Assembly (NCBI GenBank): GCA_005406025.1
Contig: BGZK01000084.1
Span: 186,001 to 250,000 of the forward strand
Length of the DNA stretch: 64,000 nt
Source of the DNA: Eumeta japonica
Taxonomy: Eukaryota > Arthropoda > Insecta > Lepidoptera > Psychidae
Direction: 5' to 3'
In this document: piece after piece, positions 1 through 11,010 of the stretch
Layout: each line of letters starts with the position of its first letter
How positions within the stretch are numbered: position 1 is the first letter of the stretch
Notes under the pieces: generated by a model
What the model was told of the DNA's origin: nothing
The model's input: the letters and a program-made list of their open reading frames with translations, nothing else
Database searches by the model: none
Program-made: the position numbers and the translations under genes

Positions 1-1230
1 AAAATGACGTAAATGGAGCCTCTCTTGCTGTTATGTACAGTTAAAGTATTTCATGGTAGTTAACACGCTAATTAATTATCTGTAACGGAGACATGGTCAC
101 TGTATATACGGCAGTAAAAGCTGGATGTTATAGAATAGTGATGAATATATAATCAATTCAGTTGAGAAGCGATTCCTAGATTTGGAGTGTGGAGTGTCTT
201 TGAATGATAGGTATAAGAATAATGATAATGACATGCTTTAAAGATGTGACTAGAGTACAAAAGTTGTTTTGAAGTCTTTTGGTCATCTAGATATGACAAC
301 GAAAATGGACTTATTAGTCCATTTTCGTTATCATTGCATAAATCGAATGAGCGAATGTTTGTTATGTCAGAATCGGTATGGGGCACTGTCGATAATTTTA
401 TGCGAATAAAAGTGATGGTTTATTAAATAAGAGCCAAATTTAGAAACAAATGAACACGCATAGAACGGTTGACATAGATCAAGGAAGTAAGATATATGCA
501 AAAATCATATCACATAAATGTTGGGATCTATAATCGCTGCTTATCCTTCTGAAAAATAGTATAGGTTATAAAAATAGACAAAATCGAAACAAAAATATAT
601 TAATGATAATTTATTTTTGTAAATTATATATACCTTATAAATATATCTTTCTCACTCTGTTCCATGAACTAAATTTGAGACATTAAAATCTTGCCCCCCA
701 ATGCGTGTATATTTCGTGGCATTCTAAAATTTAAATAATTTTCTCTAACGTTACTAAATGAATATTTTTGTATTCACCTAAATCTTTCATTAAATTATGT
801 AGCTGATGACAACGTCGTCAACAGGAACAAATTATAATTGCTCTGAGTTGAAAAACGGAACCTGTCATCCAAACAAACTGAGCGCTCTGATACCATCAGC
901 AGCATCTCTTAACTCTGTAAATGCTGTTTATTTAGAATTTGTTATTTATTTATAAATTTAAAGCTATTGACATTTCGCCTTGACAATATGTAATTATTTT
1001 CTGTAATGACATGAAAATCTAGAAAAGTTAATATGATAACTTATTGACAACGAAAAAAAAAATGTAAACCTATTACTTCAAAAATAGAAATGAAAAAAGT
1101 ATTATTTTGGTTCGACTTTATAAACATTGCAAGTAATTTTATTCCTCAAACTGTTTTGTTAATTAAAACATATCAAGAACTATATCTGACAAACTAATAT
1201 GTATGGTTTACTTCTATTATAATTGTTACT
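1..1230. other. AT-rich non-coding stretch
   Basis: No coding exon is recognised. The only structured item is the hairpin at 298-329. A minus-strand ORF at 153-386 has no recognisable motif and ordinary AT-rich composition, so I treat it as chance. Confidence 0.5.
298..329. repeat. Perfect 14-bp hairpin
   Basis: The arms AACGAAAATGGACT and AGTCCATTTTCGTT pair perfectly around a 4-nt TATT loop. Past one mismatch the pairing continues for about 3 more base pairs on each side. It could be a cruciform, a small foldback element or chance. No Rho-type or pol III context is visible. Confidence 0.6.
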
Positions 1231-1233
1231 AAT

Positions 1234-1720
1234 ATCATAAATGCGAAAGTATGTTTGTTGCTTTTGTCCTTCATTCACGCACAAGAGCGCAACAAATTTA
1301 CATAATCCATATAAATATTATAAGAGCTTTTGTCTGTCTCTCTTTTACGTTTTTACGCCTAAACCGCTGTATACATTTTAATGAAATTGGGCATGAAGAT
1401 AGTTTAACACTACAAACCGAATATAGGCTACTTTGTGTATTTGTCTGTCTGTTGGTTTTTCATGTATTTTTTTATAGCTCGACAATAATTGAACTGATTT
1501 TCATGATTTTTAGTGTATCATTAAAGCACACTATTTTATAATGAACACTGCACTTTACTGCACGTTTTTCTGTATGTTTACTTACAACTCGAAAAGGACT
1601 TAATCAACTTTAATGAAATTTAAAAAACTGATAGAACTTACTGTCACATAAAATATAGACTACTGTTAATTTTCTTGTGTTTATTAATATGACTCCCTAC
1701 AACTAAAACATTTAAAAGAT
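1234..1720 (+). repeat. Dispersed repeat, 5' portion of hexamer-repeat family
   Basis: The segment contains phrases that recur in the window, such as TTGTCTGTCTGT, CCTAAACCGCTG and ATGAAATTGGGCATGAAGATAG. The second and third resemble the segment upstream of the hexamer arrays at 2040 and 21840. A related phrase (ATCAACTTTAATGAAATTTA) recurs near 1600, suggesting two truncated copies in tandem. The 96-codon ORF here is a by-product of this repeat. Confidence 0.5.
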
Positions 1721-2034
1721 ATTAATTTTGTGTTATTTTGCGGTCATGCTTTTGATTTGAGTTGTTTAAAGAAAAAGCGGTATTAAAGTGCGTAACGAGG
1801 ATTCAAAGAAAAGGGAGAAAAAGATATTGTGTGAGAGGATGGGGTAGAGCGAAAGCGGAAATGAAAGAGAGTTCAAGAATTCGATTGTAACTATATGATT
1901 AATAATAATTGTTTAATAATGAGACAGACAGTCATAATAAATTGAGTCACAGTAATAAACGGACGATGTGCTTTCGATATTTTGTCAGTACTATATCCTA
2001 TTCTTATGATATTACAAATAAATTACTTTATGAT

Positions 2035-2480
2035 CATGTTTGGTTGTTTGTAAATTAATTACGCTTAAACATCTGAACAGATTTAGATGAAATTTAGCAC
2101 AAACACAGAATATTTTGTGGGTTGTACGCAATGAAATAATTTACTGAAATCGATATAGAAAGCGGGGTTTATATCGGAATTGAGAGCTATAGCGTGATTG
2201 AAAAACAGAGGGGATACAAGTCTGTAATAGAAAATAAGACTGAACCGGAACGACCTGTAATATGGAACTTAAATAGAAAACAGAGTCGGATTGGTATCAA
2301 AATGATAGCAAAAGTACTCGATATAGAAAATGAAGAATTAATTATATGCCCACGCGAGTGGAGCTGCGAGAAAAGGCTAGTTTTTTTTTCTGTGAAGATA
2401 GAATATGAACCCAAGAGTGAAGTTACTTTATATTCCATAAAATTTCAAGGTTCCTATGGAACATACTTTATAACGAACTC
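2035..2480 (+). repeat. Hexamer-array dispersed repeat, copy 1
   Basis: A leader (ACGCTTAAACATCTGAACAG followed by ATTTAGATGAAATTT) precedes a decayed purine-rich array from about 2165, with units such as GGAATT, GAAAAC and GAACCG. A 102-codon ORF crosses the array but has no domain, and its composition follows the 6-nt repeat, so I do not call it a gene. The GC-rich tail seen in other copies is missing. Confidence 0.5.
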
Positions 2481-3320
2481 CGTAATTGTTAAACCGATAT
2501 GAATTAAATTTTGTTGATGGATTGGTTTATTTTTTCAATGAGCTGCCTTTTGTATCATAAAAATGAGAACAGGACTTAATAAATTGTATTATTTCTATGT
2601 TGATGAAAACATATCAATTTAAATAAAGAAATAAGAATTATAAAAGGAATGAATTACTTATTGTCTTCAATATTAGCATTTTCTCAATATTAATACTATA
2701 ATATACTTGAAATAACTTAATATTTTTTTCAATTTACATTTAGGTTTACTATTGGCTATTTGCCTAGCTAAGTAATGGCCTGAAATATCGTTGCTATAGC
2801 TAAAAGAATAAGAGTTCATCTTATAATAATATTTCTAAATTAATTAGTTCAGTGGGCTATAGGACCAACCTTTTCGCTCATTATATTACCGATACAAGAG
2901 ACACTCTTATCTACGACGTCGTGCAAGGCTCGCTGGATTTTAAAATTTCTTTTTGTATTGTTTATTATAATAAGTAACTTACGTCTTTTTGCTGCTTTGC
3001 TCTTGTGGACTCGCGACTAATTCCAATATATTTTATGTCAATGCTATTTATACAACTATTAATAATATTATACAACTCCTACCTTAATCCCGTTTACGCT
3101 CTCGCTCCTAATTGTAATGCCAAGCAAAGTTGCACTCACAATTTTCGTCTTTGAAACTTTGTCCAATCCCGAAAACGACCCAATTCCCAGTTCTACTCTG
3201 TATAATGATCTCCTCCTGCAACTACATCCAGTCTCCTTGCCAAACTCAATGTTCCTGTGCCGTTAACGATCAATAACATTAAAACATCATTAAAATCCAA
3301 TTTCTATTAAAATTCTTCTA
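2480..3320. other. Non-coding stretch before LINE remnant
   Basis: It is AT-rich to about 3060. From 3060 to 3320 it becomes more balanced and probably holds further 3' LINE sequence belonging to the next feature, but no reading frame can be followed. No other feature is seen. Confidence 0.35.
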
Positions 3321-3700
3321 TTGGTTGTTCACGTTTCTGTCAACGTTGGACTCACTGGAAACACCGTTATCACCATTTGGATGGATAACGTTCTACGGTC
3401 GTGCGCTTCATGTAACTACCTGTCAGATGTAGCAAAACTTTGGAATAATTTACCATCTCCAGAATTCCCTATCAAGGAGTTCTTCAAGAAAAGAATCTGT
3501 TCATTCCTAAAAGGCTGGCAATGCGCTAATGACTTATCTGGGGTTGTGGGTATTCATAGCTCGCATGATCGTTTTCCTCTTATAAATGCCGTTAAAAATA
3601 TATTCCTTTATTCAATTTTTCAGTCATATCGGGTTTCGAGGATATCACTTACCTTATATCCTATTATGGGATATAAGTTATTCTTGCCCATTTAAAATTG
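3320..3700 (+). mobile_element. Non-LTR retrotransposon, C-terminal remnant
   Basis: A 124-codon open frame carries LWNNLP at about residues 40-45, followed by SPEFPIKEFFKKRICSFLKG. The pattern (LWN-x-LP, then FP, then a basic stretch ending in a FLKG-type motif) is the usual C-terminal end of insect LINE ORF2 proteins, after the reverse transcriptase. No RT catalytic motif is present, so this is a 5'-truncated copy as expected of LINEs. The clade is not certain. Because the frame opens without a proper ATG, the apparent start has no meaning. Confidence 0.55.
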
Positions 3701-3814
3701 AAATGTAGCCTCTCACTGTCGATCTCATAAGCAAACTCAGAATCCACTCAACATGTGACGGAAAGAATTATGCTAGGGTTTTCTCTGTGAGATAAAATCC
3801 TCTGTGAAATAAAA

Positions 3815-4135
3815 GGAGAAAGTCCGCAGTATCAAAGTGACCGACATACCTCACAGAAACAATCAGTTGAAATGGCAATGGGCAGACCACATCGTTCGCA
3901 TAGCCTGTAACAGCTGGGGAAGTAAGATTCTCGAGTGGCGACCACGAACTGGACGTCTGTCGGCGTGGGACGGCCTCCCACTGGCGGGACTGATGATCTG
4001 GCCAGGAATGTGGACCGCCTTCGGTCGCACGTGGCCCAGGACCATACGTCGTACAAAACTAGGGAAAACGCTTATATTCGCAGGGGACGTCCAACGGCTA
4101 AAACGGTTCAAAATTCCTTTCCAGATTTAACAGTG
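3815..4135 (+). mobile_element. RTE-like LINE, C-terminal remnant with frameshift
   Basis: One frame reads RTVTDIPHRNNQLKWQWADH and continues with HIVR, SWGSK and LEWRPRTGR. These match the conserved end of RTE-type ORF2 proteins (KWQWAGH, LEWRPRTGKR). The match then moves to another frame (VGRPPT-x-x-TDDL, later AQDH and YIRRGRP), where the family has GRPPTRWTDD, AQDR and YVQQW. The frame change is near 3960. The copy is therefore 5'-truncated and carries a frameshift. Three overlapping ORFs here are alternative frames of this one remnant. Confidence 0.7.
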
Positions 4136-6700
4136 GAAATGCTTTTAATCCGTCATGAACTACATATGGACATATGGGGTCTCTGTGTCCTGCTTCTTAA
4201 TAAAAGTCTTCTTTCCGCCAAACTTCATAAAGCCGGACAAAATCAGTATATTAAATAAAAATATGAATTTCATTATCTAATAAAACATAGTCGTTTCTCA
4301 GAAATTATTAAATATCTAGCTCGAGGACGAAAATGGGGAATATCGAAAAGGTATCCACACAAATTACGTTCTGACAGTCAAACACACTCGGCGTATAAAT
4401 AAAATAGTTGTTCGCGCAACTATTATTCCCTTTTAGCGAAGTCCCGCGTCTGCCCCGAGCGACGGGCGACGACCGGATATTAAGCACCTTCCCCCTACAA
4501 CACGGCTCCGATCGCGAAACTCAAAGCGGCCGTAGCAACGGAGAAAATTCGGGAATCTGTAATTACGGAGTTTCCGTAACCGGCGACACGTAATCGCCAT
4601 CCAAATTAACTGGAGCTGTCGAATAATTAAGCCTTTAATCTTAGTTCGACAACCATTAGACTCAGGATGTTAGCTCTGGTAAAGTGCCATCTTTCAAAGA
4701 TTCAGCCAAATATATATTTGGTTGTCAGCATGTATAACTGTACAAATTTTGTAGTAATTAACATTCTACCTTTCTGAGTTGTGTGCATTATAAAAGAGCT
4801 ATTGAAAATATTGTTGCGAACACACTATTTTAGATGATTTTTTTTTAAACTAAGCAATGATCCGATGTCTGTTTGAATTAAAATAGGTACAATTAACTGC
4901 AAATTTCTCTTCATATTGCTCGTTTATACGTAACCCAACATGCCTTCCATATCTACTATCATAAGTTCCCATATTGACCAGTTTTTTGTCATATTGTAGT
5001 GTCATATCTATCAATGCTATCGCACGATTTAAGCGACTCTAATGATAGGTTCGCGAAGGAATACTCTCTACTTCTTTCATATTATAGAACGGTGAACATA
5101 AATTAAATAAGAAGGTGAACGGAATAATGATGGTACGAACCAAATTGTCCAATTACGGCTTCTGAGGGATCTAGCCGATGTACATACTTTCGTAACGGAT
5201 ACTGTACATTTTTTTATACTTACATAAAGAAAATTGTTTAAGCTGTGGCGTGAACAATAAATGGTTAAATAAATAGCTAATAAATGTGTGGAAGGTTTAT
5301 TTTGTAGTTATAATTAATGAACATTTTCATGAATTTTTTTTAATGTGTATACGAATTAAGAGTTGTGTTCTGGCTTATATTAGCCATAGTACATGACATT
5401 AATATTTAGAACACATAGTCTTCTTTTCTAACATATGACATTTCCGATAATACAATACACGGTTTCTGACTACGTTCATATTGTCCCGTTCATATAGAAT
5501 CTGGTGTTCTTTGAGAATTTACTTGAAATTTTTGTTGAGTGACTAATTAAAATTTAGCATTTTGGTGCCATCTACATTTCAAACTTATAATTACTTTTGT
5601 TTATGTTGGCATGACATTTTGTTGTTTTTTTGTCATAGAAACGTTTTTTTTTGTTTAGTACCACATAATTGTAATTGTGAATAAAAATAATAAAACTAAT
5701 AAATATTATAATTGAGTTTAATATTTATATATTTTAAATTTTGTTTTTTTAATATATCGTAAATTTCTAGCGCAAACTTCGTTACGACAACAAATAAAAT
5801 CAAATTAATCTATTCTTCAACGTTATTCATTAGTCATTCTACACTCAGGAAGAAATAAAATCAGTACCGAATTAAATTATCAATACTCAATTTCGTAATT
5901 TTAATTGGTTTTAGATATTGGTCTTACATTGAAATAATATAAAATAAAATTACAATATGAAATAATCTTTTTACCAATTTTTATAGAAATATTTAAATAG
6001 TTAATTAAGGAAAATTATCATCGTCGGATAGTTAATTACTATTCCAAATCCATATCTAGGTTAGATAATGACCTGATAGAAAATAATAACATACCTATTT
6101 CAAAATAAAATAATACAATTAATCATTGTATTGTGAAAATAAAAAAACATTGTCCATCCGTGGAACTTATGTATCACATTTATTATTGGGTATGTGAAAC
6201 ACACAAAAATTATTATAGAATGGATATTACTTAAATTGTACACCCACAGCTGAAAAATGATTTTCTTAACCAAAATTTTTTGCAAAAAAAAAATACGATT
6301 TTTTTAATTTATGTAGGTTAACAACAACATTATTGATGACCATTGTATAAGGACCAGTCCAGAATGAGGTAGATTAGGGTAATGAGGGTTTCGTACTATA
6401 ATCGAAAACAATCCGGCACAATAAAATGATATTGTTACATAATGACCCTATTGAAGGTTCGAACATTGACATTGAGTAAAAGAAAACTCGTAGAAAAATA
6501 GAAAGCGAATATTCAATTACTCAAAATTGCAACAAATCGCTAGGGATTCTAGCGATTCCTATGTAGCGACTCCGATATCTACTCGATCGCTTGTAATTGA
6601 TCGCATTGCGCTTTTGAACGCACTGATTTCAAAACTAAAACTCACTCTGCGCCCGGACTTTGGTGTTTATACATCTCGTTTAGCCATCTAGAATGTTCTT
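4135..6700. other. Non-coding stretch with one GC-rich patch
   Basis: A GC- and CpG-richer patch at about 4430-4610 (containing GCGACGGGCGACGACCGG) stands out against AT-rich surroundings. It holds a 61-codon ORF with no motif and could be an old regulatory or transcribed element. From 4620 to 6700 only AT-rich sequence with homopolymer runs is seen. Confidence 0.4.
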
Positions 6701-7205
6701 CGAAAAATAATTTACACAAGCAAAAAACATTTTTCAATACGTATAAGACGCCTCTTCAACTGCCATCTACCAATGCAGTCTAGTGCATTTTCTGATGATG
6801 AAAGTTTTCTATTGAGTTGATTTTGGGATGATACTGGTTGCGAAATTCGAAATTTAAGGAGGGTGATATATAATTTTAACCGGGGTGCTGTCCAGAAAGC
6901 CTTGTTTGAGCGTGCGGACGCAATATGATGGAACATTTATTGAAATTTATTTTTCTTTTCTTGTGTTCAGCTTTTCAGTGCCAGCACATTTTTTTCTCTA
7001 AGGGCGTTCTAAAGGGCGTCCACTTTTTTCTTCGTTCATCAAAGTTACTGGATCGCATTTGAATTCGTTGAACCAGCGGTAAATAATTTTTTTTTTCTTT
7101 TGAACTCATTTGAAATTTTTGGTACAATTCTTCTAGTTTTAGTCGACAGTTAGAATCGAACCATATTATCGCGCATAAATGTTCTCGTCCCTTCATTTTT
7201 CTATC
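6700..7205 (-). mobile_element. mariner transposase remnant, centre deleted
   Basis: Read on the minus strand, the upper part begins with REHLCAIIWFDSNCRLKLEE and then, in a shifted frame, gives YRWFNEF followed by L-x-x-EEKSGRP. This is the N-terminal helix-turn-helix region of mariner transposases (family pattern REHLRAIIFYDFK, then WF-x-EF-x-RGR, then SGRP). The lower part (about 6712-6850) reads LSSSENALD, then RRLIRIEKC, like the mariner C-terminus (FSSPEDALD, then RMQKC). The central DDD catalytic region is missing, so this is a deleted, frameshifted copy. Terminal inverted repeats were not found. Confidence 0.6.
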
Positions 7206-7209
7206 AGAA

Positions 7210-7845
7210 AAATGGTATAATTTTGCTCGAATGAAAATTTGAAGGAAAATTTTAATATGAAATGTTCATATTTTTTCTCTTCATCATACGAATTTTATAA
7301 TTTAGACCAGACTGTGCCTGTCTGTTATAAACTACTTTTTGAAAAATATGTTGCGTGGCCTGGTATGATGTACATATTATGATCAACGACCATCTTAGCA
7401 ACAACTTTTTTTTATCACTAACTGTAGCACCACATTCGTACAATAGGTACCTCGTTAACAGGCGACTGATTATTGACCGATTTCTTCTTTCAATGACGTT
7501 CACTTTTGTTTATTTAATTGCAATTGCTACTGAGGTAGTAACTTGGATCGAAATCGGACAAAATTTATTCTCTCTCCGCGTGGGCTAAGCCAGATTAACA
7601 TATATATTAGGACACATTTTTCAAAATTGATGCGATATCTATTCATAGGATGTCGAAATTAAGTGCTTTATAAACGCATAATTCCAATATTATTTGAATA
7701 TTTTTTACGTGTAGGAAAGTGTAATAAGTAAATTTTCGCTTCTAATATTCTGACCATGACTTCGTCCGTATATGAAGGTATACTGCAAAAGGCAACGACA
7801 GAATACTATTGATCGATCTTTGTGTCCTTGTTGGGCTATATTCGT
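7210..7845. other. Non-coding stretch
   Basis: Opposed short ORFs at 7252-7503 (minus) and 7355-7588 (plus) have no recognisable motif. The stretch could be the flank or untranslated part of the neighbouring mariner, but no inverted end was found. Confidence 0.3.
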
Positions 7846-8178
7846 TGTAAGTATAATTTGTCTATATTATACTTACATGCTGTTGAATCAGCTTTAGATT
7901 AACCCACTGCTGAGGGTTACCTTCCCACATTTTCCATTTCAGAGTCCAAACCTCTCTGAAGTTTTTTAAGCTCTTCCACGCTGACCCAGTGAGTCGACCA
8001 GCATGTTAACAACGTTCCGGATCCATGACGTGCTCTCCGAAGCACAGAGCATGAGGTATAAACTATAACTTAATACTTAAGTTAAAAACTCATTGGTCAA
8101 TTCACTAGTGGTCAGAATCTAACGCAGGAAGTTCGTGATTCGAAGGCAACGCACTTGGCCACCGAGCCACGGCGTAGA
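7845..8178 (-). mobile_element. tRNA-derived SINE
   Basis: On the minus strand the element starts with CGCCGTGGCTCGGTGGCCAA, which resembles a pol III A box (TGGCTCGGTGGCC). It continues with TTCGAATCACGAA (degenerate B-box region), ATTCTGACCAC and GACCAATGAGTTTTT. The last two phrases also occur in the SINE at 50880, so both belong to one family. The body contains GTGCTTCGGAGAGCACG and the common lepidopteran phrase around CAGCAGTGGG near the 3' end. It is transcribable only in principle, because A and B boxes are degenerate. Confidence 0.65.
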
Positions 8179-8179
8179 G

Positions 8180-9940
8180 CTTTTAGTATAGATTTGTAGC
8201 ATTTTAACCGTATACATAATCATGCATAGAAATAATAGTTCAGCGTAGGCACGACACTTACGGATGCCAATGAATGAAGAGAAAATCTAATTGAAACTTC
8301 ATACACATGAAAACTTTTCAAACAAAAGATATTGATTTATACAAAAATTGATAAATTAAATATCATAATTTATATTTTTTTCAAGTAATTGAAATTTTAA
8401 CTGTAAGTAAATATTGAGACAGTCATTTTATTATAGAAAGCAATAACTAAATTCTTATTGATTTCTTCAATAATGAGCGTTATAAATAATATATAAAAAT
8501 CAATAAATGGCTTATTTAAAGATTATATGTTCATTTCAATCGAGTGACGAAACTACATTCATGGCGTAACATCATGAAGATATCAATCACTTGTCCCTTG
8601 TAATAGAGTCTATCTTCTTTGAGAGCGTATTCTGTTCCGAAGTAGGTATGGGCTATTAGGAAGACAAATTCTTCTGATTCGTCTTTCTATCTCTAGTATA
8701 TTATTTTATATGTAAGAACTTGTATCGCTATTCCTGGCTTTCGACTCCTAAAAGGAACACATGTGGAGTCGAGAGACTGTCTGCCACAGCTCTTTTTTCC
8801 AGAGTTATTTTCGTAAATTAAAAAATATAACTAATTATAAATGTGGATAGTGATATATTGTATATAATTTAGTAGTACAAAAATTTCTTTATCATGAAAT
8901 AATTATAATTATTGGACACGAACACGAATCATAACGATGAGATTAAATTTGACAAAATTAGTGGATGAAAAATCAAAACTTCAATTTTAAATAGTTCCTA
9001 CGAGAAACAAATGCATGAAGTTTCACTTTATCGTTTCAACAATTAAAATGGAAACATTGAAAAGTTTGACAAAAACTTTAGTAACTTTTGTGATGTAACT
9101 TTAAAAACATATTACATTTCATACAAAATCTTGTACGAAAAAAATAAACCGGACGACTTTATCAAGTTTGGCTTGTCAACATTCGACACAAAAAAAAAAA
9201 GAACTTGCCAACAATAAAGTCTGCACCTGCGCAAGATAAAACATTTCCAGCTGTACATCCAAAATGTTTGACAAGGTGTCCGGACGCGAAATCTAGTTTA
9301 TCACGGCGATCGCTCTACGTCCCACCGAAGTACGGGCCGGCGGCGCGGGCGCCCTCGTCGTTTGATAGATCGGCCGGGGCTCGGCGTATGGTAATATTCA
9401 GGTTTATCTCAAGACATATTTTAGGAGAAGAGACACGTACAGTACCAAACCGAGGTCATTGATATGTCCGTGTCTTGGAAGAGATCTATCATTCCTTTTT
9501 TCACCGGATGACTTAAGGGAAACGTCGATACCGACCAAGATGAGACAACTTTAGTATTGTTTGTTTCAATTTTGTTAGATCAGTGCAATTTGCTTCCTTT
9601 CAATTGACAATTTCAAAATGTGGTAGATGATCATCATGATGTGATGCTATCAATTTCACGACACGTGGAAGTCCTTGAAGGGTGACGGTGAAATGCCATT
9701 GGTAGCATGAACTCAATCCGAATCAGGAGACTTTTTTAAGCGATACATAAGTCGGACGTGCGTCATATTTTAATTGTTGGGCAGTATCAATGATGATATG
9801 TTGTACTTACAATTTCAATCAGATATTTCAGCTGATATACATAATACAGTAATATTTCCTGGGAAAAAACGAACTTGGTAAAAATTTAACTGAGCGCGAG
9901 TGAGCCTTATGCGCAAAATTTACCTTTGATTTGATTTAAA
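8180..9940. other. Non-coding stretch with GC-rich island at 9280-9390
   Basis: Most is AT-rich with nothing recognised. At 9280-9390 a short CpG-dense island (GGGCCGGCGGCGCGGGCGCC) lies inside an 85-codon ORF without a domain. A possible splice donor GTAATA follows at 9390. A non-coding first exon or promoter-proximal island is possible, but no TATA or initiator is evident. Confidence 0.35.
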
Positions 9941-9944
9941 ACTG

Positions 9945-10100
9945 ACTGCGATTCTAGACATAGAATGAATTCTTTCATCTTCTAATCCGAATGATCTCGC
10001 TGGCGATTCTTGTCCCGATTCTAATCTTGCTCTTGATTTCAATTATTTTTGTAGTCTGATTCGACCTCGGTACTTCTCTCAATTATGATTTTGGCTCAGT
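9945..10100 (-). repeat. Hexamer-array dispersed repeat, copy 2 (reverse)
   Basis: The pyrimidine-rich strand reads GCGATTCTTGTCCCGATTCT and then further units such as GATTTC, GACCTC and GATTTT. This is the reverse complement of the GRRAYC hexamer pattern. Only the array is clear; leader and tail are not. Confidence 0.5.
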
Positions 10101-10639
10101 ACTAATTATTGAAATAATGGTAACGAACCTATTACTATTTTTACTGGAGCATAATATGTATGTCGCGTTCCAGATATATATCTCTATCAAGAAGTGAATT
10201 TTACCGTTTCAAATATTCGAGCGTTAAAATCATCTAAACAAACATATCTATATATTTGTAATTTTAAAAACAAGAACTTTATATACCACTATCGATAACT
10301 TTTATACGTCTGTTTCTCCCCTATTTTAATAATTACTTAACATAACGTCATAACTTAAATCGGGGACAACGTCTGTTACCTCTAGGTCTCGCCCTACTCT
10401 TGTTCCATTATTTATGAAATTCACGGACATATGTTACTTGAATACGGGTTACTAGTATAAAAATAAACACCAAATATATCTCACTCAGTCACCGACAACA
10501 AAAACAAATCATCATATTGTATGATAGGTATATGTAAACAAAGAATCAGTGCTATGTAGTGCTTATATATGAATTACAAGTCTGGTTTTAAGTAACTTAA
10601 AACATGAGAAAATTCTATATTTGATTCGTTTATATCGTT

Positions 10640-11010
10640 TTTAGGGTTCCGAGCCGAAAATGGCATCCTTACAGTTTCGTCATGTCCGTCCGTCCATCCG
10701 TATGTCACAGGCATTTTATTCAAAAACTACAAGACGTATATTGATGAAATTAATACTGTAGGTGTCTTGTAGAAGCTGCTACTTATTTTGAAAGTTAAAT
10801 AAAAAAAAATTAGGGAGGGCACTCCATATATGTAACAGAAGTAGAAAAAAAATTATTCAGTATTTATCAACGTATTACTACATTTCTTTTAAGAGCGCTG
10901 TGAGGTTACAAAGTAATTTTTTTGATTACGTGAATGATTTCGGAAATAATCGCTCCGTAAATTATAGAAATTGTCTGGCCCCCCTCTATTTTCTATACTG
11001 TATGTCCAAA
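10640..11010 (+). repeat. TAGGGTTCCG element, 5' part
   Basis: It starts with TTAGGGTTCCGAGCC, then CATGTCCGTCCGTCC, ACAAGACGTATATTGATGAA and a later TCTGGCCCCCC. The same opening (TAGGGTTCCG then a GTCCGTCCGTC block) occurs at 53612, where an inverted end is present. Here no matching CGGAACCCTA end is seen, so the copy looks truncated on the right. Confidence 0.5.

Noticed and set aside
2194..2502. 102-codon ORF with Glu/Lys/Ile-rich product
   Set aside because: It lies in the decayed hexamer array of copy 1. No domain, and the reading frame follows the repeat phase.
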